From contig JAFLCB010000005.1 in assembly GCA_017302795.1 (NCBI GenBank), positions 1 through 64,000 of the forward strand: 64,000 nt of DNA. The letters are read 5' to 3'. Shown here piece by piece: positions 25,434 to 34,259 of the stretch. Source of the DNA: Deltaproteobacteria bacterium. GTDB taxonomy: Bacteria; Bdellovibrionota; Bdellovibrionia; Bdellovibrionales; JAMPXM01. The stretch's first letter is position 1. The number at the start of each line of letters is the position of its first letter. Both the position numbers and the translations under genes were made by a program. The notes under the pieces are model-generated. The model was not told where the DNA came from and made no database searches. It saw only the letters and a list, made by a program, of their open reading frames with translations.

Positions 25434-26011
25434 GTCTTAGCTGCCGTTCCCTTTTCATTCACGGCCTTAGAAACTTCTAGCCAATATCGCCTCACGATTT
25501 CGCCCGACCCTTCGTCTGATATCTTATTCTCAAGCGATCCGCCAAAATTTTCGATGATGCGCCATGAGGCCTCGTTATCGTTGTTGCAGGTAATAAGTAG
25601 CTTGGTGATTCCTAAGGACCGACAGAAGCTCATCCCTTGACGAAACATTTCTGTGGCAATGCCCTGCCTCCGAAAACGCGGACTCACGGAATACCCGACA
25701 TGCCCACCTCGATGTAAAAGAAACTCGTTCAGTTCGTGCCGAATACTAAATCGTCCCACGATCTGGTCACCCATGAAACCATAGAGCATCGTCGACGGAA
25801 CACGATTGGCTGCGATCTTAGATTTATGCTTTTGATCTTCTAACTTCTGCAAATGCTCGGCGTGAGACATTCCTGGGGCCCAAGCAAAAGTCGCCCAGGC
25901 CGGATCTTCACCCTTCCAGTCATCGACCCATTTAAGAAACGCTGGCTCGTCGTCTGGACCAAGCTCACGGAGATTGAGGTGAAGAAGACTTCCTCCGTTA
26001 TTCAAAATCAA
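25430..26011 (-). CDS. GNAT-family N-acetyltransferase
   Basis: 193 residues. GHVGYSVSPRFRRQGIATEMFRQ contains the R-x-x-G-I-A acetyl-CoA loop, and ITCNNDNEASWRIIENFGG the C-terminal GNAT signature; the N-terminal LNLRELGPDDEPAFLKWVDD resembles YitI-type proteins. Substrate unknown. First gene of the operon with the zincin and toroid-fold proteins, overlapping the former by 4 nt. Divergent from the HTH-TPR regulator, with about 125 bp between. Confidence 0.88.
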   Translation of the reverse strand: MILNNGGSLLHLNLRELGPDDEPAFLKWVDDWKGEDPAWATFAWAPGMSHAEHLQKLEDQKHKSKIAANRVPSTMLYGFMGDQIVGRFSIRHELNEFLLHRGGHVGYSVSPRFRRQGIATEMFRQGMSFCRSLGITKLLITCNNDNEASWRIIENFGGSLENKISDEGSGEIVRRYWLEVSKAVNEKGTAAKT

Positions 26012-26136
26012 ACTCCTTTGGCCGGCATTAAACGATCCAAGTACCGTGATTTTTCGCTAAGAGCCGTGTTAGAGAGGGGTTAACAAAGCGGATTTGGGGT
26101 TGCAAGGAAATCGAGCAAGCCGGGAGAAATGAGAAG

Positions 26137-27354
26137 TTGAATTCGGGACGTGACCTTCTACTCAACAGCAATTTTTTAAAGAACCGAATTGCTGAACTCG
26201 GAATCAAGCAGTGGTGGTTGGCCGAGCAAGTGGGAGTCGATCGAAAAACCGTCATTCGTTGGACACAAGGACAAGTGAGATCGATTCAAGCAGAGAACGC
26301 CAGCGCTCTGGCGCAAGTTCTTAGCTGTGACATTAAGGATCTTACGCTTTCGAACGAGGCCGATCAGCTTGCCACTATTGACGACCAGAAAAGTGCCGCA
26401 CAGCTTCTCGCCGGCAGCTCGTTGATCGACAAACTTGGACCTATCGGAGAATGGAATGTCATCGAGGGATTGCTGAGGGCGACGATCGTTCCTGATCTGC
26501 CGAGCGGTGTTTTAGCTGAGCTTTACAATCAGCTCACGATTGCAAGCTGGCGCCAAAGTAAGATTGATCAAGCCGAGATCTACAATCGCAAAGCGGAAGA
26601 TTTGGCAGTCCGGTCCAACGATAAAGCGGTTCTTGCTGGAGCTCTCTTGAGCAAAGCCAATCTATTATCCTGGCGAGGAAAAACCTCAAAGGCGATCGCC
26701 ACGTATCGCGAATGCTTAAGCCTCGAACCCTATATCAGCCCCAGGACAGTAGGCTCCATCTATTCAAATCTCGGCGCAGTTCTTTTTGAATCCGGCCAAC
26801 ACGCCGAAGGCGAATTGTATCTAAGAAAGGCTCTCGACTGTTTTGCGCTCTTCGGTAAGCCCATGAATTTGAGTATCGCGTGGTGCCACCTCGCGATGCT
26901 TTATCTCGAAACAGGCCCTCTCGAGGAAGCACACGCCGCCTGTCTGAATTCGATTTCCTTTGCTGAAGCCGATAGCTACTTGCGCGGAATCGCGATGGGA
27001 AAACTTGTATCGGCTGAAATATTCGCGCGGCGTGGGAAGACCGAGGAAGCGAAGAAAACCATGAACGACGGCCTAGCGGATTTTGTGAAGCTCGGAATCG
27101 AGGAAGGGCTTAACTATGAGTTTGCCGGCCGCATTTCGCTGCTTCTCGGTCAACGGGTAGAGGCGGAAGCCTTTTTGAGGAAAGGAATTTCCATTTCCGC
27201 CGAATTCCCCCTTTCGCGCGCAGCCCTTTTCTTTGAACTGGCGAAGCTTCTGTCGTCGCGCGATTTTGCCAGCGAAGCATTTAGGCTCTATTCCGAATGC
27301 GATGCCAACCAACGTTCCGAGTCCGTAAAGTACTTCATAAAATCAATGGCTTAG
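26137..27354 (+). CDS. XRE-type HTH regulator with TPR domain
   Basis: 405 residues from TTG 26137. Residues about 11-65 (LKNRIAELGIKQWWLAEQVG, VDRKTVIRWTQGQVRSIQ) form an XRE/Cro-like helix-turn-helix; from about residue 115 on, repeated helix pairs (AEIYNRKAEDLAVRSND, AIATYRECLSLEPYISPR, GELYLRKALDCFALFG) are TPRs. The layout resembles peptide- or ligand-sensing regulators (RRNPP-like). It probably controls itself, the following TPR gene or the divergent acetyltransferase operon; no operator can be read with confidence. Confidence 0.82.
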   Translation: MNSGRDLLLNSNFLKNRIAELGIKQWWLAEQVGVDRKTVIRWTQGQVRSIQAENASALAQVLSCDIKDLTLSNEADQLATIDDQKSAAQLLAGSSLIDKLGPIGEWNVIEGLLRATIVPDLPSGVLAELYNQLTIASWRQSKIDQAEIYNRKAEDLAVRSNDKAVLAGALLSKANLLSWRGKTSKAIATYRECLSLEPYISPRTVGSIYSNLGAVLFESGQHAEGELYLRKALDCFALFGKPMNLSIAWCHLAMLYLETGPLEEAHAACLNSISFAEADSYLRGIAMGKLVSAEIFARRGKTEEAKKTMNDGLADFVKLGIEEGLNYEFAGRISLLLGQRVEAEAFLRKGISISAEFPLSRAALFFELAKLLSSRDFASEAFRLYSECDANQRSESVKYFIKSMA

Positions 27355-27433
27355 CACGATGTCACGCTATGTCTCTTTTGTTCAAGCGTGATCTGAAGTA
27401 GCTATCTTTCATCCGCTTAAAAGGAGCAAAGAG

Positions 27434-28327
27434 ATGAAGCCGTCGTTTGATGAGTTTTTGAATCTGGCCTGGAATGACCACGCGAAACAGACAAATGAAG
27501 TCGCAGACCGGCTTTTAGAATCCCTTCCGCTCGTCAATGATGCCGAGCAAATTCCTCGTCTTGCCCAGCTTATTACCCATGTTTATGGCGAACACCTTGG
27601 GGAATGGGAAAAAGGAATTGATCTCCTGCTCAAGCTGAAAACCATTCCAATTCTCTCGGACGCCAGCAGATCGGATTCCCCAGGTATGTCAGCCATCACT
27701 CGTTCTGTCGCGGTCTTAGAACTCGCGAGCGGCAAAATCACACAGGTCAACGAACTTCCATTGTCTGAGCAGATTCGGGTGCTTGCTACGGCGGCATCGG
27801 CGTTGAGCGAACAAAAAGATCCAGAACGTGCGCGACGATATTTTCGAGATGCAATCGGAAAGGCCCAGCTAGGTCTTCAAAAAGATGACCCTGCCAATCG
27901 CGCCCTAGCAGTTACCGGAAATAATCTCGCTTGCGCGCTTGAAGAAAAAATATCACGTACAGAAATCGAAACTGAATTCATGGTGCTATCAGCACAGACT
28001 GCGCGCAAGTACTGGGAAATCGCAGGCACTTGGTTGGAAGTCGAGCGAGCCGAGTATCGCCTGTCACAAACCTACTTAAAGGCGAATGATTATGCGAAAT
28101 CATTGATGCATGCGCAGGAATGTTTAGAAGTCGCAATTTCCAATCACGCTCCTCCTCTTGAAATGTTCTTCGGGTACGAAGCCTTGGCGTTGGTCGAAAA
28201 GGCAAAAGGAAACACACTCGGCTTTCAAAAGGCGCTGGATCATATCAAAGCGAATTTTGAAAAACTGAGCGCTGAAGACAAAGCTTGGTGCGAGCCGTCG
28301 CTAAAGAAACTTTTAGCTACTGCTTAA
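27434..28327 (+). CDS. TPR-like helical hypothetical protein
   Basis: 297 residues, no signal peptide; ATG 27434 has AAAGGAG upstream. All-helical, with TPR-like stretches (ARRYFRDAIGKAQLGLQKDD, YAKSLMHAQECLEVAIS and a preceding SQTYLKAND). It follows the HTH-TPR regulator by 80 bp on the same strand, and similar pairing in other genomes suggests a functional partner, perhaps a protein-binding scaffold. No enzyme motif. It overlaps the convergent VOC gene by 11 bp. Confidence 0.7.
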   Translation: MKPSFDEFLNLAWNDHAKQTNEVADRLLESLPLVNDAEQIPRLAQLITHVYGEHLGEWEKGIDLLLKLKTIPILSDASRSDSPGMSAITRSVAVLELASGKITQVNELPLSEQIRVLATAASALSEQKDPERARRYFRDAIGKAQLGLQKDDPANRALAVTGNNLACALEEKISRTEIETEFMVLSAQTARKYWEIAGTWLEVERAEYRLSQTYLKANDYAKSLMHAQECLEVAISNHAPPLEMFFGYEALALVEKAKGNTLGFQKALDHIKANFEKLSAEDKAWCEPSLKKLLATA

Positions 28328-28856
28328 GCTCTTTCGCGTGCAGCCACGCAGTTTGGCGCGGGGGACGCTTGGTTTGGCTCCACTCTTCGAGCATTTGTGG
28401 AGCGATTTCTTTCAAATCTTGCATTTCTTTTTCAGTACCAAGCGCGCACGTCAACTCGAGTCGATGCCCATTGGGATCAAAAAAGTATATGGACTGGATA
28501 ATTCCGTGGTCCGTGATTCCTAAAACTTCGATTCCCTTCTCTTCCAACTCGACTTTTGCCGCGACTACCGCCTCTCTGTTCTTCAAACGAAATGCAATGT
28601 GCTGCACCCACTGAGGTGTATTCAAGTCGCGACTCATTTCCTTTTGGCCGGTGATTTCAAAGAAGGCCAAAATATTTCCACCGCCCGCGTCCAAAAAGAC
28701 ATGCATATAGGGATTGGGCTCTTTGGTGGACGGGACTTTGTCCTCTGCGATGCAAACCAGGAGGTCCATATTCAAATACTTTTTATAGAACTCCACTGTC
28801 TGCTTTGCATCTTTGCATCGGTAAGCGACGTGGTGAATTTGCTCGATACTGATCAT
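28317..28856 (-). CDS. VOC-family (glyoxalase-fold) protein in the hpd-phhA operon
   Basis: 179 residues. Paired beta-alpha-beta modules with metal ligands likely H in IEQIHHVAYR, E/H in MHVFLDAGGG and QHIAFRLKN, and E in NGHRLELTC; this is the vicinal-oxygen-chelate fold of glyoxalases and extradiol dioxygenases. Its start overlaps the phhA stop (ATGA). Being third in an operon for phenylalanine and tyrosine degradation, it may act on an aromatic intermediate, for example as an isomerase or dioxygenase, but the exact reaction is unknown. Confidence 0.85.
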   Translation of the reverse strand: MISIEQIHHVAYRCKDAKQTVEFYKKYLNMDLLVCIAEDKVPSTKEPNPYMHVFLDAGGGNILAFFEITGQKEMSRDLNTPQWVQHIAFRLKNREAVVAAKVELEEKGIEVLGITDHGIIQSIYFFDPNGHRLELTCALGTEKEMQDLKEIAPQMLEEWSQTKRPPRQTAWLHAKELKQ

Positions 28857-29614
28857 CGAATTTGCTCCTTCTGCTTGGTCGAGAATTTATCATACCGATC
28901 GTCCGAAACTCTGGCATAGAGCACGGGAAGACTGGCATACAGCTGTTCTACATTTTCAATGACGAATAATCGCTTTTGCATTTCATCAATTCGAAACTCC
29001 TGATGGCGAATTGAATCAACATCAAACGGCAAGACTTCAGGCACACCGCTGAGCGCGTACTCACATTCGCCGATCGACGAAGCAATGCCGGCACCGAAAA
29101 CGCGAACGCCCGACGGAGTTTTTATCAGTCCAAATTCGACGGTGAACCAAAAAAAGCGCTCGAACTGCCTTAGCAGGTCTTTTCGATCTAAAAACTCGCA
29201 GGCCAGTTTGCCGAATTCTTGGCAAAAATCGCCATATGCTTTGTCCGCAAAGAATGGCAGATGCCCATAGAGATCGTGAATCAAATCTGGTTCGGGCGTA
29301 TAGCTGAGATCATCCTTTGAGCGCAGAAAGTTTCCGATAGGAAACTCTCGTCGCGAAAGCATCGAAAAAAATCGTTCGCCATCTTCCAACCCAGAGACAA
29401 AGACTCCCTTGAACCCGGAAAGCGCGGCTAGCCGCTTGTTAATTTCCCGTAAGTCAGGAATTTGGTTGTTTTTGATTTCGAGAAGTCGAAGACCTCGGTC
29501 AAAGAGGTCTACGATCTTTTCCGACCGAATTTTACTATGGCGATCCAATATTTCACGCCAGGTGCTTAGTCCCTCTGATCCAAAATCCCTTTGTTCTTCG
29601 CCGCTTGCGAGCAC
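28853..29614 (-). CDS. phhA: Phenylalanine-4-hydroxylase
   Basis: 253 residues, the length of a bacterial single-domain aromatic amino acid hydroxylase without regulatory domain. The iron ligands are H113 and H118 in HDLYGH and E160 in FWFTVEFGL; the SRREFPIGNFLR and SYTPEPDLIHD stretches are typical. It converts phenylalanine to tyrosine with O2 and a tetrahydropterin. It lies between hpd (1-nt contact upstream) and the VOC gene (4-nt overlap), so phenylalanine feeds the hpd step. A pterin dehydratase (phhB) is not in the window. Confidence 0.93.
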   Translation of the reverse strand: MLASGEEQRDFGSEGLSTWREILDRHSKIRSEKIVDLFDRGLRLLEIKNNQIPDLREINKRLAALSGFKGVFVSGLEDGERFFSMLSRREFPIGNFLRSKDDLSYTPEPDLIHDLYGHLPFFADKAYGDFCQEFGKLACEFLDRKDLLRQFERFFWFTVEFGLIKTPSGVRVFGAGIASSIGECEYALSGVPEVLPFDVDSIRHQEFRIDEMQKRLFVIENVEQLYASLPVLYARVSDDRYDKFSTKQKEQIR

Positions 29615-30678
29615 TAGAGCCGCCCGCTTTTAATTTGATCGCGTTCAATCGATTCAAATAACGCCTGAAAATTTCCTTCACCAAATGAAAGATGATTTTC
29701 TCGCTGGATAAGCTCAATGAAAATTGGCCCGACTAAGTTTTTTGTGAAGATCTGCAAAAGGTAGCCGCTTTCATCGCCATCAACCAAGACATTGAATTTC
29801 CTGATTTCCTCTTTGTCTTCCCTAACGTTCCGAACCCTCTCGAACGCGCGGTCGTAATAGTCTTCGCCGATATCAAGCATCTTAATTGACGTCCCCTCAA
29901 GCCGACGCATCGAAAATAGAATGTCTTTTGTCAAAAAGGCCAAGTGTTGCACTCCGGGCCCATTGTATTCTTCAAGGTATTCATTGATCTGCGACTTCGC
30001 TTCATTGGCCTCATTGATAGGAATGCAAAACAGTCCGCATGGAGATCTCAAAGCAAAAGATGTCAGACCCGTCTTTTTTCCCTTGATGTCAAAATACCGG
30101 ACCTCTGTAAAACCGAACACATTTTTATAGAAGTCGGCCCAAGTCTGCATGGTGCCGTTCAAGACATTGTTGGTGAGGTGATCGATCAGCAAAAAACCCT
30201 TTTCAGGAACAAGAATTGGATCTTGCAGATTCTTGAATCCGTATCTCTGGTACGAGAATTCACCATTTTCGTCGGGTTCGACAAAGTAAATCAGGCTATC
30301 GCCGATGCCTTTGACAGCGGGAATAGAACCCACACCCTCTTCGCTATAATCGCCTCTCTCGACACCTTCCGCTCCGCGCGAAACAGCTAGACGATGTGCG
30401 GTTCGGGAATCTTCAAATCTCCAACCCATCGCCGAGATCGACGGGCCATGTGTTTTTTGAAACTTGTCACCCCAAGACGACTTTTCGTAGTTCAGCAAAA
30501 ACGTGATCCCGGCCTGACGATAAAGATCAATATTCTTGTCTGTATGCTTGGCGACTTTAGAAAAGCCAAAGTCCAGAAAGAGGCGGTGCAGCTTTTCAGG
30601 CTCCGCGGAGCTGAATTCAACGAAGTCGATCCCATTCATCTTTAGCGGATTATTCAATGGATTCGCGTTCAATGGCAT
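29614..30678 (-). CDS. hpd: 4-hydroxyphenylpyruvate dioxygenase
   Basis: 354 residues of two VOC modules. Ligands are the His of LIDHLTNNVLNGTMQ, the His of GPGVQHLAFLT, and the Glu in GPIFIELIQREN; NPLKMNGIDFVEFSS begins the N-terminal module. The enzyme turns 4-hydroxyphenylpyruvate into homogentisate. First gene of the hpd-phhA-VOC operon, sharing a divergent promoter region with a LysR-type regulator. Homogentisate dioxygenase and fumarylacetoacetase are not seen here; without them elsewhere homogentisate would accumulate as pyomelanin. Confidence 0.94.
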   Translation of the reverse strand: MPLNANPLNNPLKMNGIDFVEFSSAEPEKLHRLFLDFGFSKVAKHTDKNIDLYRQAGITFLLNYEKSSWGDKFQKTHGPSISAMGWRFEDSRTAHRLAVSRGAEGVERGDYSEEGVGSIPAVKGIGDSLIYFVEPDENGEFSYQRYGFKNLQDPILVPEKGFLLIDHLTNNVLNGTMQTWADFYKNVFGFTEVRYFDIKGKKTGLTSFALRSPCGLFCIPINEANEAKSQINEYLEEYNGPGVQHLAFLTKDILFSMRRLEGTSIKMLDIGEDYYDRAFERVRNVREDKEEIRKFNVLVDGDESGYLLQIFTKNLVGPIFIELIQRENHLSFGEGNFQALFESIERDQIKSGRL

Positions 30679-30735
30679 CGGCAGCCCCCCTTACAAGCAT
30701 TCATCGTAGTTCGAATAAATGTTGAAAAAAAGATC

Positions 30736-30769
30736 ATTATTGCGATAATAAATGTCAAAAGTTCTGACA
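30736..30769. promoter_or_regulatory. Inverted repeats in the hpd/LysR divergent promoter region
   Basis: ATTAT-TGCG-ATAAT (30736-30749) and TGTC-N9-GACA (30753-30769) lie in tandem in the 126-bp region between the divergent hpd operon and the lysR-type gene. The T-N11-A style dyads are what LysR regulators bind, so these are candidate operators; assignment is by position and symmetry only. Confidence 0.45.
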
Positions 30770-30804
30770 ATAATGCGAGTCCAAACGAAAGACCGTTGCA
30801 ACCT

Positions 30805-31686
30805 ATGAATATCACTTTTGATCAAGCCCTCGCCTTCGACGCTGTTGCCTCGCTTGGCACGGTACAAAAGGCAGCGAAGTCCCTGCACAAAGGGCATTCC
30901 GCAATTCTGTATTCAATCAACTCGCTCGAGACACAAACTGGAGTGAAGTTGTTTGACCGATCAGGATATCGAAATCGAATAACTGTCGAAGGTGAGATTG
31001 TTCTGAAGTACTGTCGCACTCTTATTCAAACTCGCAATGAGTTAGAACTTGTCTGCAAGAACCTGAAGCAAGATTGGGAGCCGAGCATCAAGCTCATCTA
31101 CGATGGGGTTGTCGATTTCGAAGTCATCGGCGATGCGCTTTTTCGACTTAGCGAATCCCATGTGCCGACCGAGATCAACGTTCTAGCCGCTTACCTTCAC
31201 GAAGTCGAAAACAGCTTTGAAGAGGAAAAGGCAGATATGATGGTGACCGTGGTGCCAATAAAAAACGTCACCGTCGCCTCAATTGCTCTCAAGCCAATTC
31301 GAATGCTTTTGGTCGCGCACCGCACCCATCCGCTTTCCGCCAAACAATCAAAGCGAGTGACCGCAAAAGAATTGAAAAATCACACCTTCATACAAATTCG
31401 CACAGACAGTAACGCCCTTGGGCTGAGCACAGGGTTTTTAGAACATGATTCGTCCTTTCAAGTGAATGATTTCGCTTCCAAAAAGCAGGCGATCATGAAG
31501 AGCTTAGGATATGGTTGGCTACCGGAATATATGATTGAAACTGAACTTCAGCAACGACGCTTAAACGTCCTACGAACTGAAAATCATATTGAAAGCGAGC
31601 ATGTTTTGAAGCCAAGACTTTATCATCGAAAAGAAGAAGCCCTCGGAAAAACCGCTGTCCAACTGCTGAAGTACTTTAAAAGCTAG
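30805..31686 (+). CDS. LysR-type transcriptional regulator
   Basis: About 293 residues from ATG 30805. N-terminal winged HTH: FDQALAFDAVASLGTVQKAA, SLHKGHSAILYSINSLETQ and KLFDRSG, with a C-terminal periplasmic-binding-like effector domain that is rather divergent. It is divergent from hpd-phhA-VOC, the classic arrangement of a LysR regulator and its target, so it probably responds to phenylalanine, tyrosine or a phenylpyruvate. The HTH is more divergent than in most family members. Confidence 0.88.
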   Translation: MNITFDQALAFDAVASLGTVQKAAKSLHKGHSAILYSINSLETQTGVKLFDRSGYRNRITVEGEIVLKYCRTLIQTRNELELVCKNLKQDWEPSIKLIYDGVVDFEVIGDALFRLSESHVPTEINVLAAYLHEVENSFEEEKADMMVTVVPIKNVTVASIALKPIRMLLVAHRTHPLSAKQSKRVTAKELKNHTFIQIRTDSNALGLSTGFLEHDSSFQVNDFASKKQAIMKSLGYGWLPEYMIETELQQRRLNVLRTENHIESEHVLKPRLYHRKEEALGKTAVQLLKYFKS

Positions 31687-31706
31687 TCGCAGAGATGAGG
31701 TCCCGG

Positions 31707-32312
31707 ATGAATCTTGCCAAAGCTATTTTTAGGTTCTTTTTTTTCGTTGCGCCGTTGACTATCTCAATTGTCTCGAGCGCCGACGTCGTTCACTCGAAGT
31801 TCTTCCTTGGCACATCGGCATTTATGCTTGCGAACTTGGACCAAGGTACCGACGAGCCGCCTAAGTTTTATCAGTTAAATCTTGGCTACCGGCTAACGGA
31901 AAAAGATGTCTTCTCCATTGAGGCAATCACCTGGCGCTACTATGGTCCGCTCGGCATTCCAATTGGCGGAAATGCGAGCGACAAATTTCCCGGCTACGTT
32001 TCTGCGGAAGGTGTCGGAATCGCCTATCAACGTTTTATCTGGGACAACATCTATGCGTCCGTGCATGCGACGCTGTTGGCGCAAGACTATTTCACACCAA
32101 CCAGCGATCGGCTTCGCTCAGGCCATCAGCTTTTCGTTGCTTATCGCGTTGGCTATCACATTGCTCTTGGGTCCCACTTTTTTTTAGAACCTTCAGTCGC
32201 CTTAACGACATGGCCAGTAAACACAGGGCTTCCCGCTAGTTTCCAAGAAAAAGAAGATCTCTGGCCCAAACATAAGTTTGAGCCAGGATTTCATATCGGA
32301 TACGTCTACTAG
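31707..32312 (+). CDS. Exported outer-membrane barrel-like protein
   Basis: 201 residues from ATG 31707 (GAGG 6 nt upstream); signal peptide FFFFVAPLTISIVSSADVV. The rest is alternating aromatic and polar strands (VFSIEAITWRYYG, GIAYQRFIWDNIYASVHATL, FVAYRVGYHIAL, FEPGFHIGYVY) ending in an aromatic residue, as in small eight-stranded outer-membrane barrels of the OmpW/PagL type. Specific family not assigned. Follows the LysR gene by 20 bp and may be read from it, though the signal gives no hint of tyrosine metabolism. Confidence 0.68.
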   Translation: MNLAKAIFRFFFFVAPLTISIVSSADVVHSKFFLGTSAFMLANLDQGTDEPPKFYQLNLGYRLTEKDVFSIEAITWRYYGPLGIPIGGNASDKFPGYVSAEGVGIAYQRFIWDNIYASVHATLLAQDYFTPTSDRLRSGHQLFVAYRVGYHIALGSHFFLEPSVALTTWPVNTGLPASFQEKEDLWPKHKFEPGFHIGYVY

Positions 32313-32776
32313 TCGCAAATATGTGGGCCAGCCCAGCCAAAGAACATACCTTTAGCTATGGCGAGACCATTGACATCGGAATATTCAATCGCGCGAACGC
32401 CGGCGGCGTCATCGTCAAAATTTCCGGTCGTGTAGACTTTAACTTTTTGAACTGCGGCACGCTGGACGGGATCGAGATTTGCGACGTCAAGGACACTCGA
32501 GACTCCGCCAACCTGAAGTCCGTCTGCTAAGGAAAGATTCTGAAACACAGTCGACCGTGGCGATGGATCTGTCGCACCTTTTAAGGTTGATACGAACGTT
32601 CCAGCTTTCTCGACAACTGTGATTCCGAACTCGATCCACTCTGGCGCAGCAGGATCGCCACTAATATCCATTCGTTTCTGGCAGTCAAACACGACCGCCT
32701 GAGCCGACGCGTTTTGTGCGATCAAACCTAACGACATCACAAAGCCGATGAAGACGAGTATTTGGTGACGTGACAT
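32309..32776 (-). CDS. Small secreted hypothetical protein
   Basis: 155 residues with signal peptide ILVFIGFVMSLGLIAQNASAQA. The mature part has two Cys (VFDCQKR and the C-terminal HICD), probably one disulfide, and beta-rich sequence. No known family. Its 3' end overlaps the convergent barrel-like gene by 4 nt. It resembles in size and layout the secreted proteins at 6470-6895. Confidence 0.68.
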   Translation of the reverse strand: MSRHQILVFIGFVMSLGLIAQNASAQAVVFDCQKRMDISGDPAAPEWIEFGITVVEKAGTFVSTLKGATDPSPRSTVFQNLSLADGLQVGGVSSVLDVANLDPVQRAAVQKVKVYTTGNFDDDAAGVRAIEYSDVNGLAIAKGMFFGWAGPHICD

Positions 32777-32883
32777 TTAAAACCCCTAAGAAAATTAATT
32801 TTAATCTCAGTAACCGCCTGTCAATAGCTGCGAACCTTTAGAATGTCGAGATGAGAGGAAGCGATTGCAGATATTAGCTAGCT

Positions 32884-33837
32884 CTAAAGCAATTCCTTGA
32901 GCGAAGCACGGTATTGAGGCTTCAGCGAATCTGTGGCAAGGCGAACTGCCTCAAGTGCACTGCGCTTTGCTTGCGCGATCTGATTTGCTTTTTGCTGAGC
33001 CACCGCAAGATTGTGCCACGCAGTCGCCGACTGTGGGTGATACTTAATGGCCAAGGAAAGACTTCTTGTCGCAGCCGGAAAATCACCCTTTGAAAAGTGA
33101 TAGTTTCCAGAGCCAACCAGGGCCCCCAAACTCTGAGGCCATCTTTTCAGAATAGCGGTGTAGGCTTTAAATGAGTTTTCAATGAGACCCTGCTTTTCGA
33201 CCATTGAGGCCGCAGTTAGGTGCGCCAATTCGTCCGCCGTCGCCGACAGGCGATCAGGAGGAAGAACGACCAGACCCCAGTAATCAGCTAGCTTCCAGGA
33301 ACGTTCAAACTTGCGGAGGTCCCAGCGTTTTGCTTTTTCCTGACCTGAATGCATGACGATCACTTCCTGATCAAGGTCGTAACCGTAAACGAGGGCGTAA
33401 TGCCACTGTGGCAACCAAGAAAGCGCCAGGTTTTCAAAAACAATTACCGGGTTCCCGGCCGCTATTTCCCGCAAAAGATTTTCCAGATTTTCAATTGGTA
33501 GCGCCAGCAACCCATTGCGTCTTGTTGCGCCAATCATGTCTGCCTGAAGACTGCCCTTCATGCCTGGCGTAAAAACCTGAGATGTAATTGTCTTTAAGTC
33601 AGTGTTGGCACCGACCGCCTGCATCGACATTGTCAAAGTGGCCGGGCCGCAATGACCTGCTTCCTGATTGATAAACGGGACGTTGGGAATTTCGATTGAT
33701 CTCGATGCATTCAAACGGGAAGAGTTCGTTGCTTCCAGAAGCGCGTCCACTTGGACCGTGGAACTCGCACAACCAACCAGACCAACGGCAACGGTCACCA
33801 GGGCAACCAACCGCCGGCCAGCCATAACCGCTGTCAT
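32884..33837 (-). CDS. PA2778-family C39-like cysteine peptidase lipoprotein with TPRs
   Basis: 317 residues; lipobox VGLVGC with Cys23 as lipidation site. The peptidase part has QEAGHCGPATLTM (nucleophile Cys63) and a later catalytic His in WLPQWHYALVYGYD, typical of the C39-like papain fold; the C-terminal 110 residues are TPR helices (GNYHFSKGDFPAATRSLSLA). This is the PA2778 family. The adjacent PA2779 gene 4 nt upstream is its usual partner. The pair's substrate is not known. An exported, outer-membrane- or periplasm-anchored peptidase. Confidence 0.88.
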   Translation of the reverse strand: MTAVMAGRRLVALVTVAVGLVGCASSTVQVDALLEATNSSRLNASRSIEIPNVPFINQEAGHCGPATLTMSMQAVGANTDLKTITSQVFTPGMKGSLQADMIGATRRNGLLALPIENLENLLREIAAGNPVIVFENLALSWLPQWHYALVYGYDLDQEVIVMHSGQEKAKRWDLRKFERSWKLADYWGLVVLPPDRLSATADELAHLTAASMVEKQGLIENSFKAYTAILKRWPQSLGALVGSGNYHFSKGDFPAATRSLSLAIKYHPQSATAWHNLAVAQQKANQIAQAKRSALEAVRLATDSLKPQYRASLKELL

Positions 33838-33841
33838 AAAT

Positions 33842-34204
33842 TTAGATTCGCTTGATAAGGAAAATAATCAAAACAACGACCAAGATCGTAATCAAAATAT
33901 CGCCGCCGGCTTTTGCCTCTTCAATTTGCGAAGCGATCAAATTTAATTCCGTCTTTGAAAGCGCCGCCAGACGAGAAGTCACTTCCTCTTTTGAAAGACC
34001 GCGCTCCTCCAACTGCTTTTGAACCGTTGAATGACTGAGAAAGTCTGAGATATTTTCTTGCGCCTGTTCACGGCTAAGTTCCGCTACAAGAACACTGGTC
34101 GGAATCATTTGCGCCGCTTCCGCCATAACAACCTGAGGTGCATTCGAAAAAATCAAGGCCAACGTATACACTATTGCCGTTTTCACTTTTCGATTCATTT
34201 TCAT
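33842..34204 (-). CDS. PA2779-family membrane protein
   Basis: 120 residues: signal segment TAIVYTLALIFSNAPQVVMA, a helical middle (REQAQENISDFLSHSTVQKQ, LEERGLSKEEV) and a C-terminal membrane helix (ILITILVVVLIIFLIKRI). This is the PA2779 family, found next to PA2778-family peptidases in many proteobacteria. It precedes the peptidase gene by 4 nt and probably acts as its partner or substrate; function otherwise unknown. Confidence 0.88.
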   Translation of the reverse strand: MKMNRKVKTAIVYTLALIFSNAPQVVMAEAAQMIPTSVLVAELSREQAQENISDFLSHSTVQKQLEERGLSKEEVTSRLAALSKTELNLIASQIEEAKAGGDILITILVVVLIIFLIKRI

Positions 34205-34259
34205 TTCTCACCTCTGTTTAGGGTTGAATTCCCAATGATCTGTTTCTATCTCACGAGAG

